From the NCBI RefSeq assembly GCF_000166275.1, contig NZ_CM001023.1:3847001-3911000 (forward strand): a DNA stretch of 64,000 nucleotides. Direction: 5' to 3'. The position numbers and the translations under genes are program-made. The notes below the pieces were generated by a model, which was not told the DNA's origin, searched no databases, and saw nothing but the letters and a program-made list of their open reading frames with translations. The DNA is from Algoriphagus machipongonensis (GTDB taxonomy: Bacteria > Bacteroidota > Bacteroidia > Cytophagales > Cyclobacteriaceae). Below are positions 35,301 through 43,703 of the stretch, piece by piece; position 1 is the first letter of the stretch, and each line of letters starts with the position of its first letter.

Positions 35301-38300
35301 AGAATTTTGGTGGAATTACCAGAGCTATCACTACCGAGGTTGATTTTGATCGTACCAACATTGAATACATAGAGTTCTGGCTGTTAGACCCATTTATTGA
35401 AGGAGAAAACGGAAGGGTTCTCGACGGTGTATTCAACCAGAATAATACCACAGGTGGTAAATTATTTTTCAATCTTGGGGATATCTCAGAAGACGTCATG
35501 GCAGATGGTCGACATGCATTTGAAAACGGATTACCTGCTGATGGAGATCCTTCTGAAACTTCCTCAAATGAATGGGGAAGAATAACAAGAGAACAATACT
35601 TGCTCCCTGCTTTTGATAATTCAGAATCCTCGAGAGAAAATCAAGATGTAGGCTTAGATGGTTTGAAAAATGAGAATGAGGCAGATTTCTTTAGATCAAG
35701 ATTTTTGGATCGCATAAGCGTCTCTCAAGATGCGAGAAACCAAATCAATCAAGATGTATCGGGGGACCTCTTTCAGTATTATCTCGATGAACAATTTGAT
35801 CAAAATGATACCAAGATTCTGGAGAGATACAAAAAATTCAATGGAATGGAGGGAAACACTCCAGTTTCCGCTAATCAAAATCTCCCCTACACTCCTTCAG
35901 GTTCCAACTCACCTGATAATGAGGACCTAAACACCGATAATACCATCAATGAACTGGAAAACTACTACGAGTACGAGTTAGACCTTAGACCTAGCAAAAT
36001 GGTGGTTGGCCAAAATTATATTGTTGATAAGGTGACCCACAATGAAGCTGGGGAAAATGTGGATTGGTATTTATTTAGAATTCCAGTGAGACAACCTGAT
36101 AGAGTTCAAGGAGACATCTCAGGCTTTAAGTCCATACGATGGATGAGAACTTACCTGACGGAATTTGAACAGCCAGTAGTATTGAGAATGGCTAATTTCA
36201 GAATGGTAGGTAGTCAATGGAGAGTATTCCAAGAATCTTTATTCGAGAAGGGACTTTTTGAAATCCCAGAGCCTGACAATTCCAACATTACTGTGGATGT
36301 GGTGGGAATTGAGCAAAACAGTCAAGGTAGTGCGACACAAAGTCCGTATGTATTACCTCCGGGAATCAATAGAGACCGTGATAATACTTCCACTGTAGAG
36401 AGAAGATTAAATGAGCAATCACTTAGGATATGTGTTGAAGATTTAGCTCCTCATGATGCAAGAGCGGTATTTAAAAACCTTAACCAGGATTTAGTCCAAT
36501 TTGAACGAATTAAAATGTTCCTTCATGCTGATAGCGAGGATGCGTTGGATGGTGAAATTACCGCATTCTTACGTATGGGAACAGATTATACTGACAACTA
36601 TTATGAAATAGAGGTTCCTTTATTAATTACACCTAAAGGAACCCGGGATCCAAGACAAATCTGGCCTTTAGAAAATGAAATAGATATTGCCATTCAGGAT
36701 ATTGTTGGGGTTAAAGTAGAAAGAGATAATAATCAAGTTCCTCTTAACCTTCCCTTTAGCCAGCAAATTGGGCAATATAAAGTAACTGTTGTAGGTCGGC
36801 CCGAATTAAGTCTCACTCAAGGGATGATGATTGGGGTCAGAAACCCAGGAGACACCGGTGGGTCCAGCCGAAGCATTTGTGTTTGGGCAAATGAGTTGAG
36901 AGTAACTGGCTTCACCAAATCCAATGGTTGGGCTGCCAACGCATTAATGAATGCAAAAATTGCGGATGTAGCTGTAGTATCTGCTTCTATTCGTCATAGC
37001 TCCATAGGGTTTGGGGGTTTGGAAACGAGGCTTTCGCAAAGATCTCGTACTGCAACCACCCAATACGATATTTCTACCAATGTTGATGTACATAAATTAT
37101 TGCCTTCAGAACTTGGGGTAAGCATCCCCATGTATTTCAGTGTTGCAAACTCCACATCTAAACCCAAGTTTGACCCTCTGAACCCAGATGTGCCATTAGA
37201 GTTGGCTTTAGGGAAATTTGAAACAAATGCGGAACGAAATGCCTATAAGAAAATAGCATTGGATCAAATGAACAGTAAGAACATAAGCTTTACCAATGTT
37301 CGGAAAATCAAATCTGACCCGGAAGCAAAAAGCCATTTCTATGATCTTAGCAATTTCTCCTTCTCCTATGCGTATGGTATAGTCAAACAGAACAATGCAG
37401 ATATTCAGGATTATAACTTTAAAACCAATAAAGGGAATATCACCTATAGTTATTCTCCTAAAGCTTTAACCATAGAACCTTTTAAAAATAGTGAATGGCT
37501 AAGCTCACCTCATTTAAGATTGATAAAAGACTTTAATCTCAATCTGGCCCCTTCACAGGTTTTGGCAAGAATAGATGTAGACAGAAGGTTCTTAAGGTCT
37601 CAGTATAGAAATGATCAGTTGAGTTCAGATGGGGTGGATCCACTTTTCCAGAAAAGCTTCTTCATCAACCGTTTTTATTCTTTAAACTGGGATTTGACAA
37701 ATAACCTGAGAGCGGATTATTCCGCCAGAGTGATGGCCGTGGTGGATGAACCTGAAGGTGATTTGGACTCTGAAGCCAAGCAAGACTCTGTAAAAAGCAA
37801 TTTCTGGAGGTTTGGAAGAAAGACTAATTTCAACCAGACATTCAACTTAAACTATACGATTCCTTTTGATAAATCCCCGATAACTGACTGGATCCGAGCA
37901 GACTATAAATATGGAGCAACCTATACTTGGCAAACTGGAGCCATTGGGCAAAAAGACACCTTGGGAAATGTAATTCAAAACACAAGGAACCAGAATATTA
38001 CGGGTAAAATCGATCTGGTAAGACTATACAATAAGAGCAAAAAGCTAGAAGCTTTAAACGCTCCGAAAAGACCCAATATCCCAGGTAGAGATAATGTCGA
38101 AGCAGAAGACACCATTGGTACACCTTTCAGCAATAAACTTTTGAAACTATTAATGATGGTGAAAGAAGTTTCATTCACCTATGATAAAGTTGAAGGTTCT
38201 TTCCTACCTGGATATTTGCCAAACACTGGATTGTTAGGAATGGATCGAGCCCTTGAAAACCCTGGCCTTGGGTTCTTATTTGGTAGTCAGGACCCAATGA

Positions 38301-39493
38301 TACGTTACCGATTGGCAGCTGCAGGCGCAATGGCACCTAGTTCAGAATTAACGATGCCTTTTAGTCAAAATAAAGCGACAAACCTTAGACTCGGAAGTAT
38401 TGTAGAACCATTCCAAGATTTTAGAATCACACTTACAGCTACCAAAAGGGAAGTTGGTGATTATCAGGAAATCTTTAGAAACTCAATGGACTCTCCAGGG
38501 GATTTCGTTTCTATAAGTCCAAAAAGAGTTGGTGGATATAGTATTACTACCATAATGCTCGGAACATCTTTCTCAAAAGATGATTCGGAAAACAACTCCC
38601 CTTTATTTACTGATTTTGAGCAAAACAGAGCCATTATTAAAAGCAGGTTAGATTCAGAAAACAGCGCGGCTGGAGAATATTCTATTAATGGGCAAGATGT
38701 ACTTATTCCTTCCTTTTTGGCTGCCTATAGAGGACAAGATGCCTCTGAGGTAAAACTCAACCCATTCCCTAAAACCCCACTACCTAATTGGAGGATAGAA
38801 TATAGAGGACTCTCAAGGCTGAAAGGGTTGAGTGATATTTTTAGTAGCATCAATATTTTACATGAATATAGTTCTACCTATGATGCCAGTAATTTCTCCA
38901 ATTCATTGCAATACCAGCAAGGCTTGGAGCTTTACAATACCTTACAATCGATCCCAACTTCGGATATTACCAATGACGAGGGACTGTTCATCCCAATTTA
39001 TGTTCTCAATCAAGTAGTGCTATCCGAGCGTTTTTCTCCTTTGATAGGCTTAGACTTATTGACAAAAGACAGACTAAACGTTGCTATCTCATATAATAAA
39101 GAAAGAAATCTGGGTCTTAACTTCTCGAATTCCCAAATCACAGAGCAGAAAAGCAATGATGTTGGGCTAGAAATCGGTTATACCAAGGCCGGAGTCAAGG
39201 TTCCTTTTAAAATTCAAGGGAGACAGACTGTTCTTAAAAATGATTTGACGTTTAGGTTAAACACCAAAATTGTAGATACTCGACAAGTACAGCGGAAAAT
39301 TGAGGAAGGCAGTACAATTACCAATGGAAACTTAAACATACAGATCAGACCTACAATAGGATATTTAGTGAATCAAAATCTGAGTGTGACTCTTTACTTT
39401 GACAGGACCATCAATGATCCAAGAGTCACTACCTCCTATAGAAGGTCTTCTACATCATTTGGAGGCCAACTTCGATTTAATTTATCACAATAG
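32360..39493 (+). CDS. sprA: Type IX secretion outer-membrane translocon SprA/Sov
   Basis: Up to 2377 residues, matching the family's unusual size of about 2400. It has a signal sequence (FGFILAFSTSQA-QQ), an N-terminal region with RRMAPSFLLWQNMRTNPLYP, then repeating barrel strands with signature stretches such as VVPQEIFPQQDRTV and RIAVL-like strands, ending in LRFNLSQ. SprA forms a giant 36-strand barrel through which T9SS cargo crosses the outer membrane, needed for gliding and secretion. The start is uncertain: a TTG at 32360 opens the frame, but a TTG at 32411, 14 bases after GAGG, would give a tidier signal peptide (MPKYFTLFGF). No ATG is available. porU and porV lie 11 kb downstream. 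Confidence 0.95.
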   Translation: MNFRKLLTFCRRKYFGGLPKYFTLFGFILAFSTSQAQQTDTDSIQSRIDSLNLRRMAPSFLLWQNMRTNPLYPTRNPFLVPSSPFLPKSLTNQNVQVLVDSTLRYNVVEEVDSTRLGNEQEYDFEEFSKIQEYKVRQDYWRSRARGGDGESAVEGRGLIPPLTVSPSFDRIFGGSEINIVPTGYVNLDFGAIFRRVDNPTLPIRQQQNGGFNFDQQIQMAVNGSLGEKMKIGANFDSNNSFDFQNQLKVEYDGFQEDIIKSIEIGNVSMPVQNRLIQGAQNLFGVKTQLQFGKLNVTAVASTQRGRRDELVIDANGQGRTFDIQASKYDENRHFFLAHFFRDNYERWLRGLPQVLSGVNVTRIEVYIMNRASNTETLRNFAAFMDLGEGQTLLNPNNPNIGMGTPGAPAANGSNNLFRNISQNPSFRPFDTGSRAMESSLGIRKGVDFEQINGARKLAPTEFYFNAQLGYLSLFRKLQNDEVLAVSFEYTYNGQVYKVGELTEDYQNRQEDELIFLKLLRPARINPRVPTWDLMMKNVYNLNANQLLREGFQLQVIYRDDRTGLDNPSLLEGKNVKDKPLIRLTGLDNLNPQNDPAPDGNFDFVEGLTMLSDRGLLIFPVLEPFGSNLEKYFEPEEIVLKDKYVFDTLYRTTQADAQLVTRLDKYFIKGRLTAGSASEIQLPGLNISPGSVIVSAGNIPLTEGVDYTIDYNVGRVVIINDAILQSGKKIAISFEKADLVSFQTRSLLGTRLEYLFNDKFNLGGTFLYLNERPNVTRIATGNETLRNSLWGLDANFNDESRWLTKLADALPFTDTKEQSLVQFSGEFAHLIPGTSNKVDGDQASYIDDFEAAVTPFNLGGAANQNWKLSSTPETPDDRFDLSNQTEDMLGATYRRARLAWYNIDNIFYRESGPGVPTNITREDRRNHYVRRVVPQEIFPQQDRTVIITPEPLFEMAYFPSERGMYNYNTNLNFDGLLPEPKKNFGGITRAITTEVDFDRTNIEYIEFWLLDPFIEGENGRVLDGVFNQNNTTGGKLFFNLGDISEDVMADGRHAFENGLPADGDPSETSSNEWGRITREQYLLPAFDNSESSRENQDVGLDGLKNENEADFFRSRFLDRISVSQDARNQINQDVSGDLFQYYLDEQFDQNDTKILERYKKFNGMEGNTPVSANQNLPYTPSGSNSPDNEDLNTDNTINELENYYEYELDLRPSKMVVGQNYIVDKVTHNEAGENVDWYLFRIPVRQPDRVQGDISGFKSIRWMRTYLTEFEQPVVLRMANFRMVGSQWRVFQESLFEKGLFEIPEPDNSNITVDVVGIEQNSQGSATQSPYVLPPGINRDRDNTSTVERRLNEQSLRICVEDLAPHDARAVFKNLNQDLVQFERIKMFLHADSEDALDGEITAFLRMGTDYTDNYYEIEVPLLITPKGTRDPRQIWPLENEIDIAIQDIVGVKVERDNNQVPLNLPFSQQIGQYKVTVVGRPELSLTQGMMIGVRNPGDTGGSSRSICVWANELRVTGFTKSNGWAANALMNAKIADVAVVSASIRHSSIGFGGLETRLSQRSRTATTQYDISTNVDVHKLLPSELGVSIPMYFSVANSTSKPKFDPLNPDVPLELALGKFETNAERNAYKKIALDQMNSKNISFTNVRKIKSDPEAKSHFYDLSNFSFSYAYGIVKQNNADIQDYNFKTNKGNITYSYSPKALTIEPFKNSEWLSSPHLRLIKDFNLNLAPSQVLARIDVDRRFLRSQYRNDQLSSDGVDPLFQKSFFINRFYSLNWDLTNNLRADYSARVMAVVDEPEGDLDSEAKQDSVKSNFWRFGRKTNFNQTFNLNYTIPFDKSPITDWIRADYKYGATYTWQTGAIGQKDTLGNVIQNTRNQNITGKIDLVRLYNKSKKLEALNAPKRPNIPGRDNVEAEDTIGTPFSNKLLKLLMMVKEVSFTYDKVEGSFLPGYLPNTGLLGMDRALENPGLGFLFGSQDPMIRYRLAAAGAMAPSSELTMPFSQNKATNLRLGSIVEPFQDFRITLTATKREVGDYQEIFRNSMDSPGDFVSISPKRVGGYSITTIMLGTSFSKDDSENNSPLFTDFEQNRAIIKSRLDSENSAAGEYSINGQDVLIPSFLAAYRGQDASEVKLNPFPKTPLPNWRIEYRGLSRLKGLSDIFSSINILHEYSSTYDASNFSNSLQYQQGLELYNTLQSIPTSDITNDEGLFIPIYVLNQVVLSERFSPLIGLDLLTKDRLNVAISYNKERNLGLNFSNSQITEQKSNDVGLEIGYTKAGVKVPFKIQGRQTVLKNDLTFRLNTKIVDTRQVQRKIEEGSTITNGNLNIQIRPTIGYLVNQNLSVTLYFDRTINDPRVTTSYRRSSTSFGGQLRFNLSQ

Positions 39494-39516
39494 ATTTTAT
39501 TTAGCCTGATTCCTTT

Positions 39517-39524
39517 TAATTTTG
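39517..39524 (+). promoter_or_regulatory. Candidate -7 element for gcvH
   Basis: TAATTTTG matches TAnnTTTG and lies 25 bases before the gcvH ATG. The -33 partner is only a T-rich stretch (TTTT at an 18-base spacer), so support is moderate. Confidence 0.4.
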
Positions 39525-39549
39525 GGCTTCCTTACAAAAAATTTCAAAT

Positions 39550-39924
39550 ATGAATATTCCACAAGAATTAAAGTACACAAAAGACCACGAGTGGGTAAAA
39601 ATTGAAGGTGATATTGCGACCATTGGAATTACTGATTTTGCACAATCAGAATTGGGTGATATCGTATATGTGGAAGTAGAAACAGTCGGTGACTCTTTAG
39701 ATGTAGAGGAAGTCTTCGGTACTGTAGAAGCTGTAAAAACTGTTTCCGACTTATTTATGCCAGTAAGCGGAGAGGTTACCGAACTAAACGAAAAATTGGC
39801 CGACGAACCAGAATTGGTTAATTCTGATCCTTATGGAGAGGGATGGATGGTGAAAGTGAAAGTTTCAGGTGACACTTCTTCTTTAATGTCTGCTGAAGAG
39901 TACGCTGAATTAGTGGGAGCTTAA
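39550..39924 (+). CDS. gcvH: Glycine cleavage system H protein
   Basis: 124 residues, full length. The lipoyl-accepting lysine is K63 in [14 protein letters not shown], flanked by the family's KDHEWV and [10 protein letters not shown] stretches. H protein shuttles the aminomethyl group between the P, T and L proteins, none of which is encoded in the window. It is also a lipoate relay in some bacteria. The VanZ-like gene follows 11 bases later. Confidence 0.97.
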   Translation: MNIPQELKYTKDHEWVKIEGDIATIGITDFAQSELGDIVYVEVETVGDSLDVEEVFGTVEAVKTVSDLFMPVSGEVTELNEKLADEPELVNSDPYGEGWMVKVKVSGDTSSLMSAEEYAELVGA

Positions 39925-39935
39925 TACGATTTCAG

Positions 39936-40307
39936 TTGAGATTGTTTTTGAGTTTAGCTTGGTTACTAACCATTAGTGTAGCCATGTTGACTCCTGGAGA
40001 CAAATTTCCTGAAGTCGATGCTTTTGATTTTCAGGATAAACTCATCCATTTTATCTGCTTCTTCATCCTAAGCTATTTGTGGTGCGGGGTTGGTATTAGA
40101 GAAAATGAAAAGGGGAAAATCAGCAAGAGATTATTAGTTAATTACCTGATTTTTGGAGTGTTAGCAGGGATTGTTTTGGAATCACTGCAACAATTCATCC
40201 CCTTTCGTACGTATGATATAGTAGACATGGTTACAAATATGATAGGAGGAGTCGCAGGATTCTTCACATATTTTAAGCTGTCACAGACAAAAAAGCACTT
40301 GGAATAA
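39936..40307 (+). CDS. VanZ-like small membrane protein
   Basis: 123 residues with a TTG start and about four membrane helices (for example LFLSLAWLLTISVAML and LIHFICFFILSYLWC). The signature D(K)LIHFICFF-ILSYLW and later ESLQQFIPFRTYDIVDMVTNMIGG are characteristic of VanZ-like proteins, whose acidic D-x-x-D stretch faces the membrane. Beyond an effect on teicoplanin resistance for VanZ itself, the role of the family is unclear. It probably shares the gcvH transcript. Confidence 0.85.
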   Translation: MRLFLSLAWLLTISVAMLTPGDKFPEVDAFDFQDKLIHFICFFILSYLWCGVGIRENEKGKISKRLLVNYLIFGVLAGIVLESLQQFIPFRTYDIVDMVTNMIGGVAGFFTYFKLSQTKKHLE

Positions 40308-40375
40308 TGATCCTAAATTGTTAGAATTGTTATTCTTAAACTAGAAAAAAATTAACCTGTATAAACTAATTCACC

Positions 40376-41050
40376 ATGGAAGCAAAAAAGACTCCGAAGG
40401 CTGATCTAACCAAAAAATCAGGAATGTTCCTGAATCTTGGTTTAGCAGTGGCTGTAGGCGCTACACTTGCTGCCTTTGAATGGAAGTCATATGACGACGG
40501 TGCATTAAAAGACCTTGGTCAGGTGACAGACAATTTCGAAGAGCTGATTGATATTCCAATCACAGAGCAGCCACCGCCACCACCACCACCAGTAGAGCAG
40601 CCAATCATCGAGGAAATCCCAGATGAAGTTGAAATCGAAGAAAAAATCGAAGTAAACTTTGATGTGGATGTGAAAGAGGAAACTGTTATTAAAGAAGTAG
40701 TAATCGCTGAAGCTCCTGTAGAGGAAAAAGCTGATGAAATTTTTGACGTAGTAGAGAATCAACCAGTTCCTCCAGGTGGTATGTCAGGTTGGAATCAATA
40801 TTTAAGTAAAAACCTTAAGTACCCTACTCAAGCAAGAAGAATGGGTATTGAAGGTACTGTAATTGTAGTATTCGTTGTAAACACCGATGGATCTATTCAA
40901 GACGTTGACGTTTTGAGAGGTATCGGCGGAGGTTGTGATGAGGAAGCAGTTAGGGTAGTTTCGAATGCTCCAAACTGGGAGCCAGGTAAACAAAGAGGTA
41001 GACCTGTTCGAACAAGAATGAGACTTCCAATCAGATTTAAACTGAGCTAA
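40376..41050 (+). CDS. TonB-family energy transducer, copy 1
   Basis: 224 residues. One N-terminal membrane helix (about 18-36, MFLNLGLAVAVGATLAAFEW) is followed by a proline stretch (about 62-71) and an acidic, Glu/Val-rich linker. The C-terminal TonB domain (about 130-224) has YPTQARRMGIEGTVIVVFVVNTDGSIQDVDV and GGGCDEEAVRV. TonB passes inner-membrane proton-motive force to outer-membrane receptors such as SusC. No exbB or exbD is adjacent. It ends in its own terminator, then a paralog follows. Confidence 0.93.
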   Translation: MEAKKTPKADLTKKSGMFLNLGLAVAVGATLAAFEWKSYDDGALKDLGQVTDNFEELIDIPITEQPPPPPPPVEQPIIEEIPDEVEIEEKIEVNFDVDVKEETVIKEVVIAEAPVEEKADEIFDVVENQPVPPGGMSGWNQYLSKNLKYPTQARRMGIEGTVIVVFVVNTDGSIQDVDVLRGIGGGCDEEAVRVVSNAPNWEPGKQRGRPVRTRMRLPIRFKLS

Positions 41051-41060
41051 TAAAATTGAA

Positions 41061-41086
41061 GGCCCGAGCAATCGGGTCTTTTTTTT
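41061..41086 (+). terminator. Rho-independent terminator after TonB copy 1
   Basis: A 7-bp stem (41061-41067 with 41072-41078, one G-T pair) closes on a GCAA tetraloop and is followed by eight Ts. It starts 10 bases past the stop and separates the two tonB genes. Confidence 0.88.
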
Positions 41087-41097
41087 GCTCAAAATTT

Positions 41098-41129
41098 AAC
41101 AACTTTTTAATTAGTTAAAAGATGTTGTT
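41098..41129. repeat. Imperfect inverted repeat upstream of TonB copy 2
   Basis: AACAAC-TTTTTAA (41098-41110) and TTAAAAGATGTTGTT (41115-41129) form two arms around TTAG. It lies 70 bases ahead of the second tonB, beyond the terminator. Possible operator or RNA hairpin; no binding protein is known. Confidence 0.4.
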
Positions 41130-41198
41130 CTAGTAGGCTCTTGTAATAGAAGTAGTTAACTTCTTAGGAAATCATTTTTACCTAAACAAACAAAAGCC

Positions 41199-41870
41199 AT
41201 GGAATACAAAAAGACCCCTAAATCGGATCTGAGAAAATTGTCCGGAATGATTTTTAATCTGGGCTTAATGCTTAGCGTAGCTGCTGTTTTAGTAGCTTTT
41301 GAATGGAAATCTTATGAACGTGTATTCGTGAAAGATTTATCCAGTCAGGAAAACACATGGGATTTATTGGATATCCCTAATACAATTCAAGAACCTCCTG
41401 CTCCCCCACCAGTTCTCGAGCTCCCAAAAATTGAAGCGGTGGATGATGATATCGAGGTGGATAAATTAGACGATCTGGTTAATTTCGACATTGAGGATAC
41501 ACCAGCTCCTGCAGAAATTATAATATCTGAACCGCCGGTGGACGATATCCCTGACGAGATTAGAGAATTTGTGGAAGTTCAAGCATCATTTAAAGGAGGT
41601 ATGGAAAAATGGTACGAATACCTCAAGAAAAATCTTAATTACCCCACACAAGCAAGAAGAATGGGGATTGAAGGAACAGTGATCGTCAGGTTTGTCGTAA
41701 ATACTGATGGAAGTATTCAAGATATTGAAGCTGTGAGAACTATTGGTGGTGGATGTGATGAAGAAGCAATGGATGTCATCAGAAACTCACCAAAATGGAA
41801 TCCAGGAAGAATGAGCGATAGACCTGTCAGGTCAAGAATGACTATGCCTATTCGATTCAGATTAAACTAA
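41199..41870 (+). CDS. TonB-family energy transducer, copy 2
   Basis: 223 residues, a close paralog of the preceding gene. It has the same helix position (about 18-36, MIFNLGLMLSVAAVLVAFEWKSYE) and the same C-terminal domain (NYPTQARRMGIEGTVIVRFVV and GGGCDEEAMDVI). The Pro stretch is shorter (EPPAPPPV, about 67-74) and the linker is Asp-rich instead of Glu/Val-rich, so the two may serve different receptors or span different distances. It is flanked by terminators on both sides and so is its own transcription unit. Confidence 0.93.
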   Translation: MEYKKTPKSDLRKLSGMIFNLGLMLSVAAVLVAFEWKSYERVFVKDLSSQENTWDLLDIPNTIQEPPAPPPVLELPKIEAVDDDIEVDKLDDLVNFDIEDTPAPAEIIISEPPVDDIPDEIREFVEVQASFKGGMEKWYEYLKKNLNYPTQARRMGIEGTVIVRFVVNTDGSIQDIEAVRTIGGGCDEEAMDVIRNSPKWNPGRMSDRPVRSRMTMPIRFRLN

Positions 41871-41894
41871 ACCAATTTCATTCATTTGAATACC

Positions 41895-41930
41895 AAAGAC
41901 CATGTTAGTGAAAACATGGTCTTTTTTTTT
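41895..41930 (+). terminator. Rho-independent terminator after TonB copy 2
   Basis: A perfect 12-bp stem (41895-41906 with 41913-41924) around a 6-base loop, with a T run to 41930. Its place inside the longer reading frame of the next gene argues that the latter starts at 42003, not 41886. Confidence 0.92.
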
Positions 41931-42002
41931 TGCTTCGCTCTATCACAACTCCTAAGAAGAAATTCCATAAATTATAAGATTACAACGAAGCAAAGCTCCA
42001 CC

Positions 42003-43571
42003 ATGAAAAACATCCTTTTATCTCTATTGCTTTTATGTCTTCTCTCCTGTAGCAAAAAACAAAACTCTTTTGACTTAATAATTTTAAATGGGACAGTTTA
42101 CGATGGCACCGGGAATAATCCGAGCCAGATGGATTTAGGGATTACCGGAGGAAAAATCCAGCAAATAGGCGATTTAAAGGATGCGAATTCAGAAAAAATC
42201 ATTGATGCTTCTGGTTTAGCTGTAGCTCCTGGATTCATCGATATGCACACACATTTGGAGCCTATTATGGAATTGCCCTCTGCAGAAAGTTTATTGAGAC
42301 AGGGAGTGACATTTGCTTTGGGTGGACCAGATGGAGGCGGTCCCTGGCCATTTGGAAGCTACCTAGACAGTCTTGATAAACTAAGCTTAGGAATCAATGT
42401 TGGGTACCTCATTGGGCATAATACCATTAGGAGAACTGTCTTGGGAATGGAAGACCGCTCACCTAACGCAGAAGAACTTAGCCAAATGGAAAACATTGTA
42501 CAAACTGCAATGGATGAAGGAGCCTTTGGTATTTCCACTGGTTTGAAATATTTACCTGGAACATTCTCAGAACTTGATGAGGTTATTTCACTATCAAAAG
42601 TGGCAAGTGATAACAATGGAATTTACACCTCCCACCTTCGAGAAGAAGGATTAGGCCTAATTGATGCTGTCAAAGAGGCCATTCAAATTTCAAAAGATGC
42701 TTCTATACCTGTAGTCTTAACACATCACAAAGCAATGGGTATTAAAATGTGGGGTGCAAGTTCACAAACACTAGCATTGGTAGATTCTGCCCGAAGTGTA
42801 GGTCTAGACATCATGATGGATCAATACCCTTATGCCGCTAGCCATACGGGAATTAGCATTCTAATCCCCAGTTGGGCGATGGAAGGAAATAAGTTTCAAG
42901 AACGAGTGAAAGAACCTGCTTTAAAGGACAGTATCAAGGCAGGCATCATATTTAATATCTTAAATGACCGAGGAGGAAGAGATCTCAGGAGAATTCAATT
43001 TTCAAGAGTTAGTTGGGATGAAAACCTAGAAGGCAAAACTTTGCATGATTGGCTGGAAATAGAAGGTTTAGAAAATACGATAGAAAATGGGGCTGAGCTT
43101 GTAATTCAAGCTCAGTTAAATGGTGGTACCGGAACAATTTACCATGCCATGGATGAGGGAGATGTGGCAAATATCATGAAGCACCCTATGACCATGATCG
43201 GATCAGATGGCAGACTTTCTCAACCTGGAAATGGACATCCACACCCCAGAGCCTATGGGACCTTCCCAAGGGTTTTAGGGCACTATGTTCGCGAAGAGAA
43301 GGTTATCACCTTACAAACAGCTATTCATAAGATGACAGGGCTATCAGCTCAAAGAATTGGATTGAAACAAAGAGGATTTATAAAAGAAGGATATTTTGCA
43401 GATATCACGATTTTCAATCCAGAGACAGTAATTGATAAATCAACTTTTACTGACCCGCATCAATATCCTGAAGGAATAGAATATGTGTTAGTAAATGGGG
43501 ACATAGAAGTAGAAAATGGAGAGTTAACAGGAAAATTTTCCGGTAAAGTGATCCGGAAAAACAATCAATAA
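42003..43571 (+). CDS. N-acyl-D-amino-acid deacylase-like amidohydrolase lipoprotein
   Basis: 522 residues from the ATG at 42003. A lipoprotein signal ends LLS-C16. The amidohydrolase barrel carries the metal motif DMHTHLEP (about 80-87), THHKAMGIKMWG, DQYPY, and the late catalytic Asp in MIGSDGRLSQPGNGHPHPRAYGTFPRVLGHYVRE, the pattern of D-aminoacylases, followed by the ADITIFNPETV composite-domain closing strand. Expected reaction: hydrolysis of N-acyl-D-amino acids or related peptides at the outer or inner membrane. No racemase or transporter gene is adjacent. It is preceded by a terminator, so it has its own promoter, not evident to me. Confidence 0.88.
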   Translation: MKNILLSLLLLCLLSCSKKQNSFDLIILNGTVYDGTGNNPSQMDLGITGGKIQQIGDLKDANSEKIIDASGLAVAPGFIDMHTHLEPIMELPSAESLLRQGVTFALGGPDGGGPWPFGSYLDSLDKLSLGINVGYLIGHNTIRRTVLGMEDRSPNAEELSQMENIVQTAMDEGAFGISTGLKYLPGTFSELDEVISLSKVASDNNGIYTSHLREEGLGLIDAVKEAIQISKDASIPVVLTHHKAMGIKMWGASSQTLALVDSARSVGLDIMMDQYPYAASHTGISILIPSWAMEGNKFQERVKEPALKDSIKAGIIFNILNDRGGRDLRRIQFSRVSWDENLEGKTLHDWLEIEGLENTIENGAELVIQAQLNGGTGTIYHAMDEGDVANIMKHPMTMIGSDGRLSQPGNGHPHPRAYGTFPRVLGHYVREEKVITLQTAIHKMTGLSAQRIGLKQRGFIKEGYFADITIFNPETVIDKSTFTDPHQYPEGIEYVLVNGDIEVENGELTGKFSGKVIRKNNQ

Positions 43572-43612
43572 AATAAAGTCAATGTTCCAAAAGTCCTTTA
43601 ATAGTCAGAAAA

Positions 43613-43661
43613 GCGAAGTGTAAGTCTAAGCATTTTCAAGAAAGCTAGTCTTACACTCCGC
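43613..43661. repeat. Long imperfect inverted repeat between convergent genes
   Basis: Arms 43613-43631 and 43644-43661 match at 16 of about 18 positions with one bulge. It sits between the convergent amidohydrolase and yicC genes. No long T run follows on either strand, so it is at best a weak two-way terminator. Confidence 0.5.
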
Positions 43662-43703
43662 TAATTGTGACAAAACCACCATTGAAGTAGTCTCTAGTTT
43701 TAT

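Noticed and set aside
40505..40762. Antisense frame in the Pro/Glu-rich linker of TonB copy 1 (Trp- and Phe-rich)
   Set aside because: Its composition is just the reverse of Pro and Glu codons.
41886..42002. N-terminal extension of the amidohydrolase frame
   Set aside because: It spans a perfect rho-independent terminator, and the lipoprotein signal begins at 42003.
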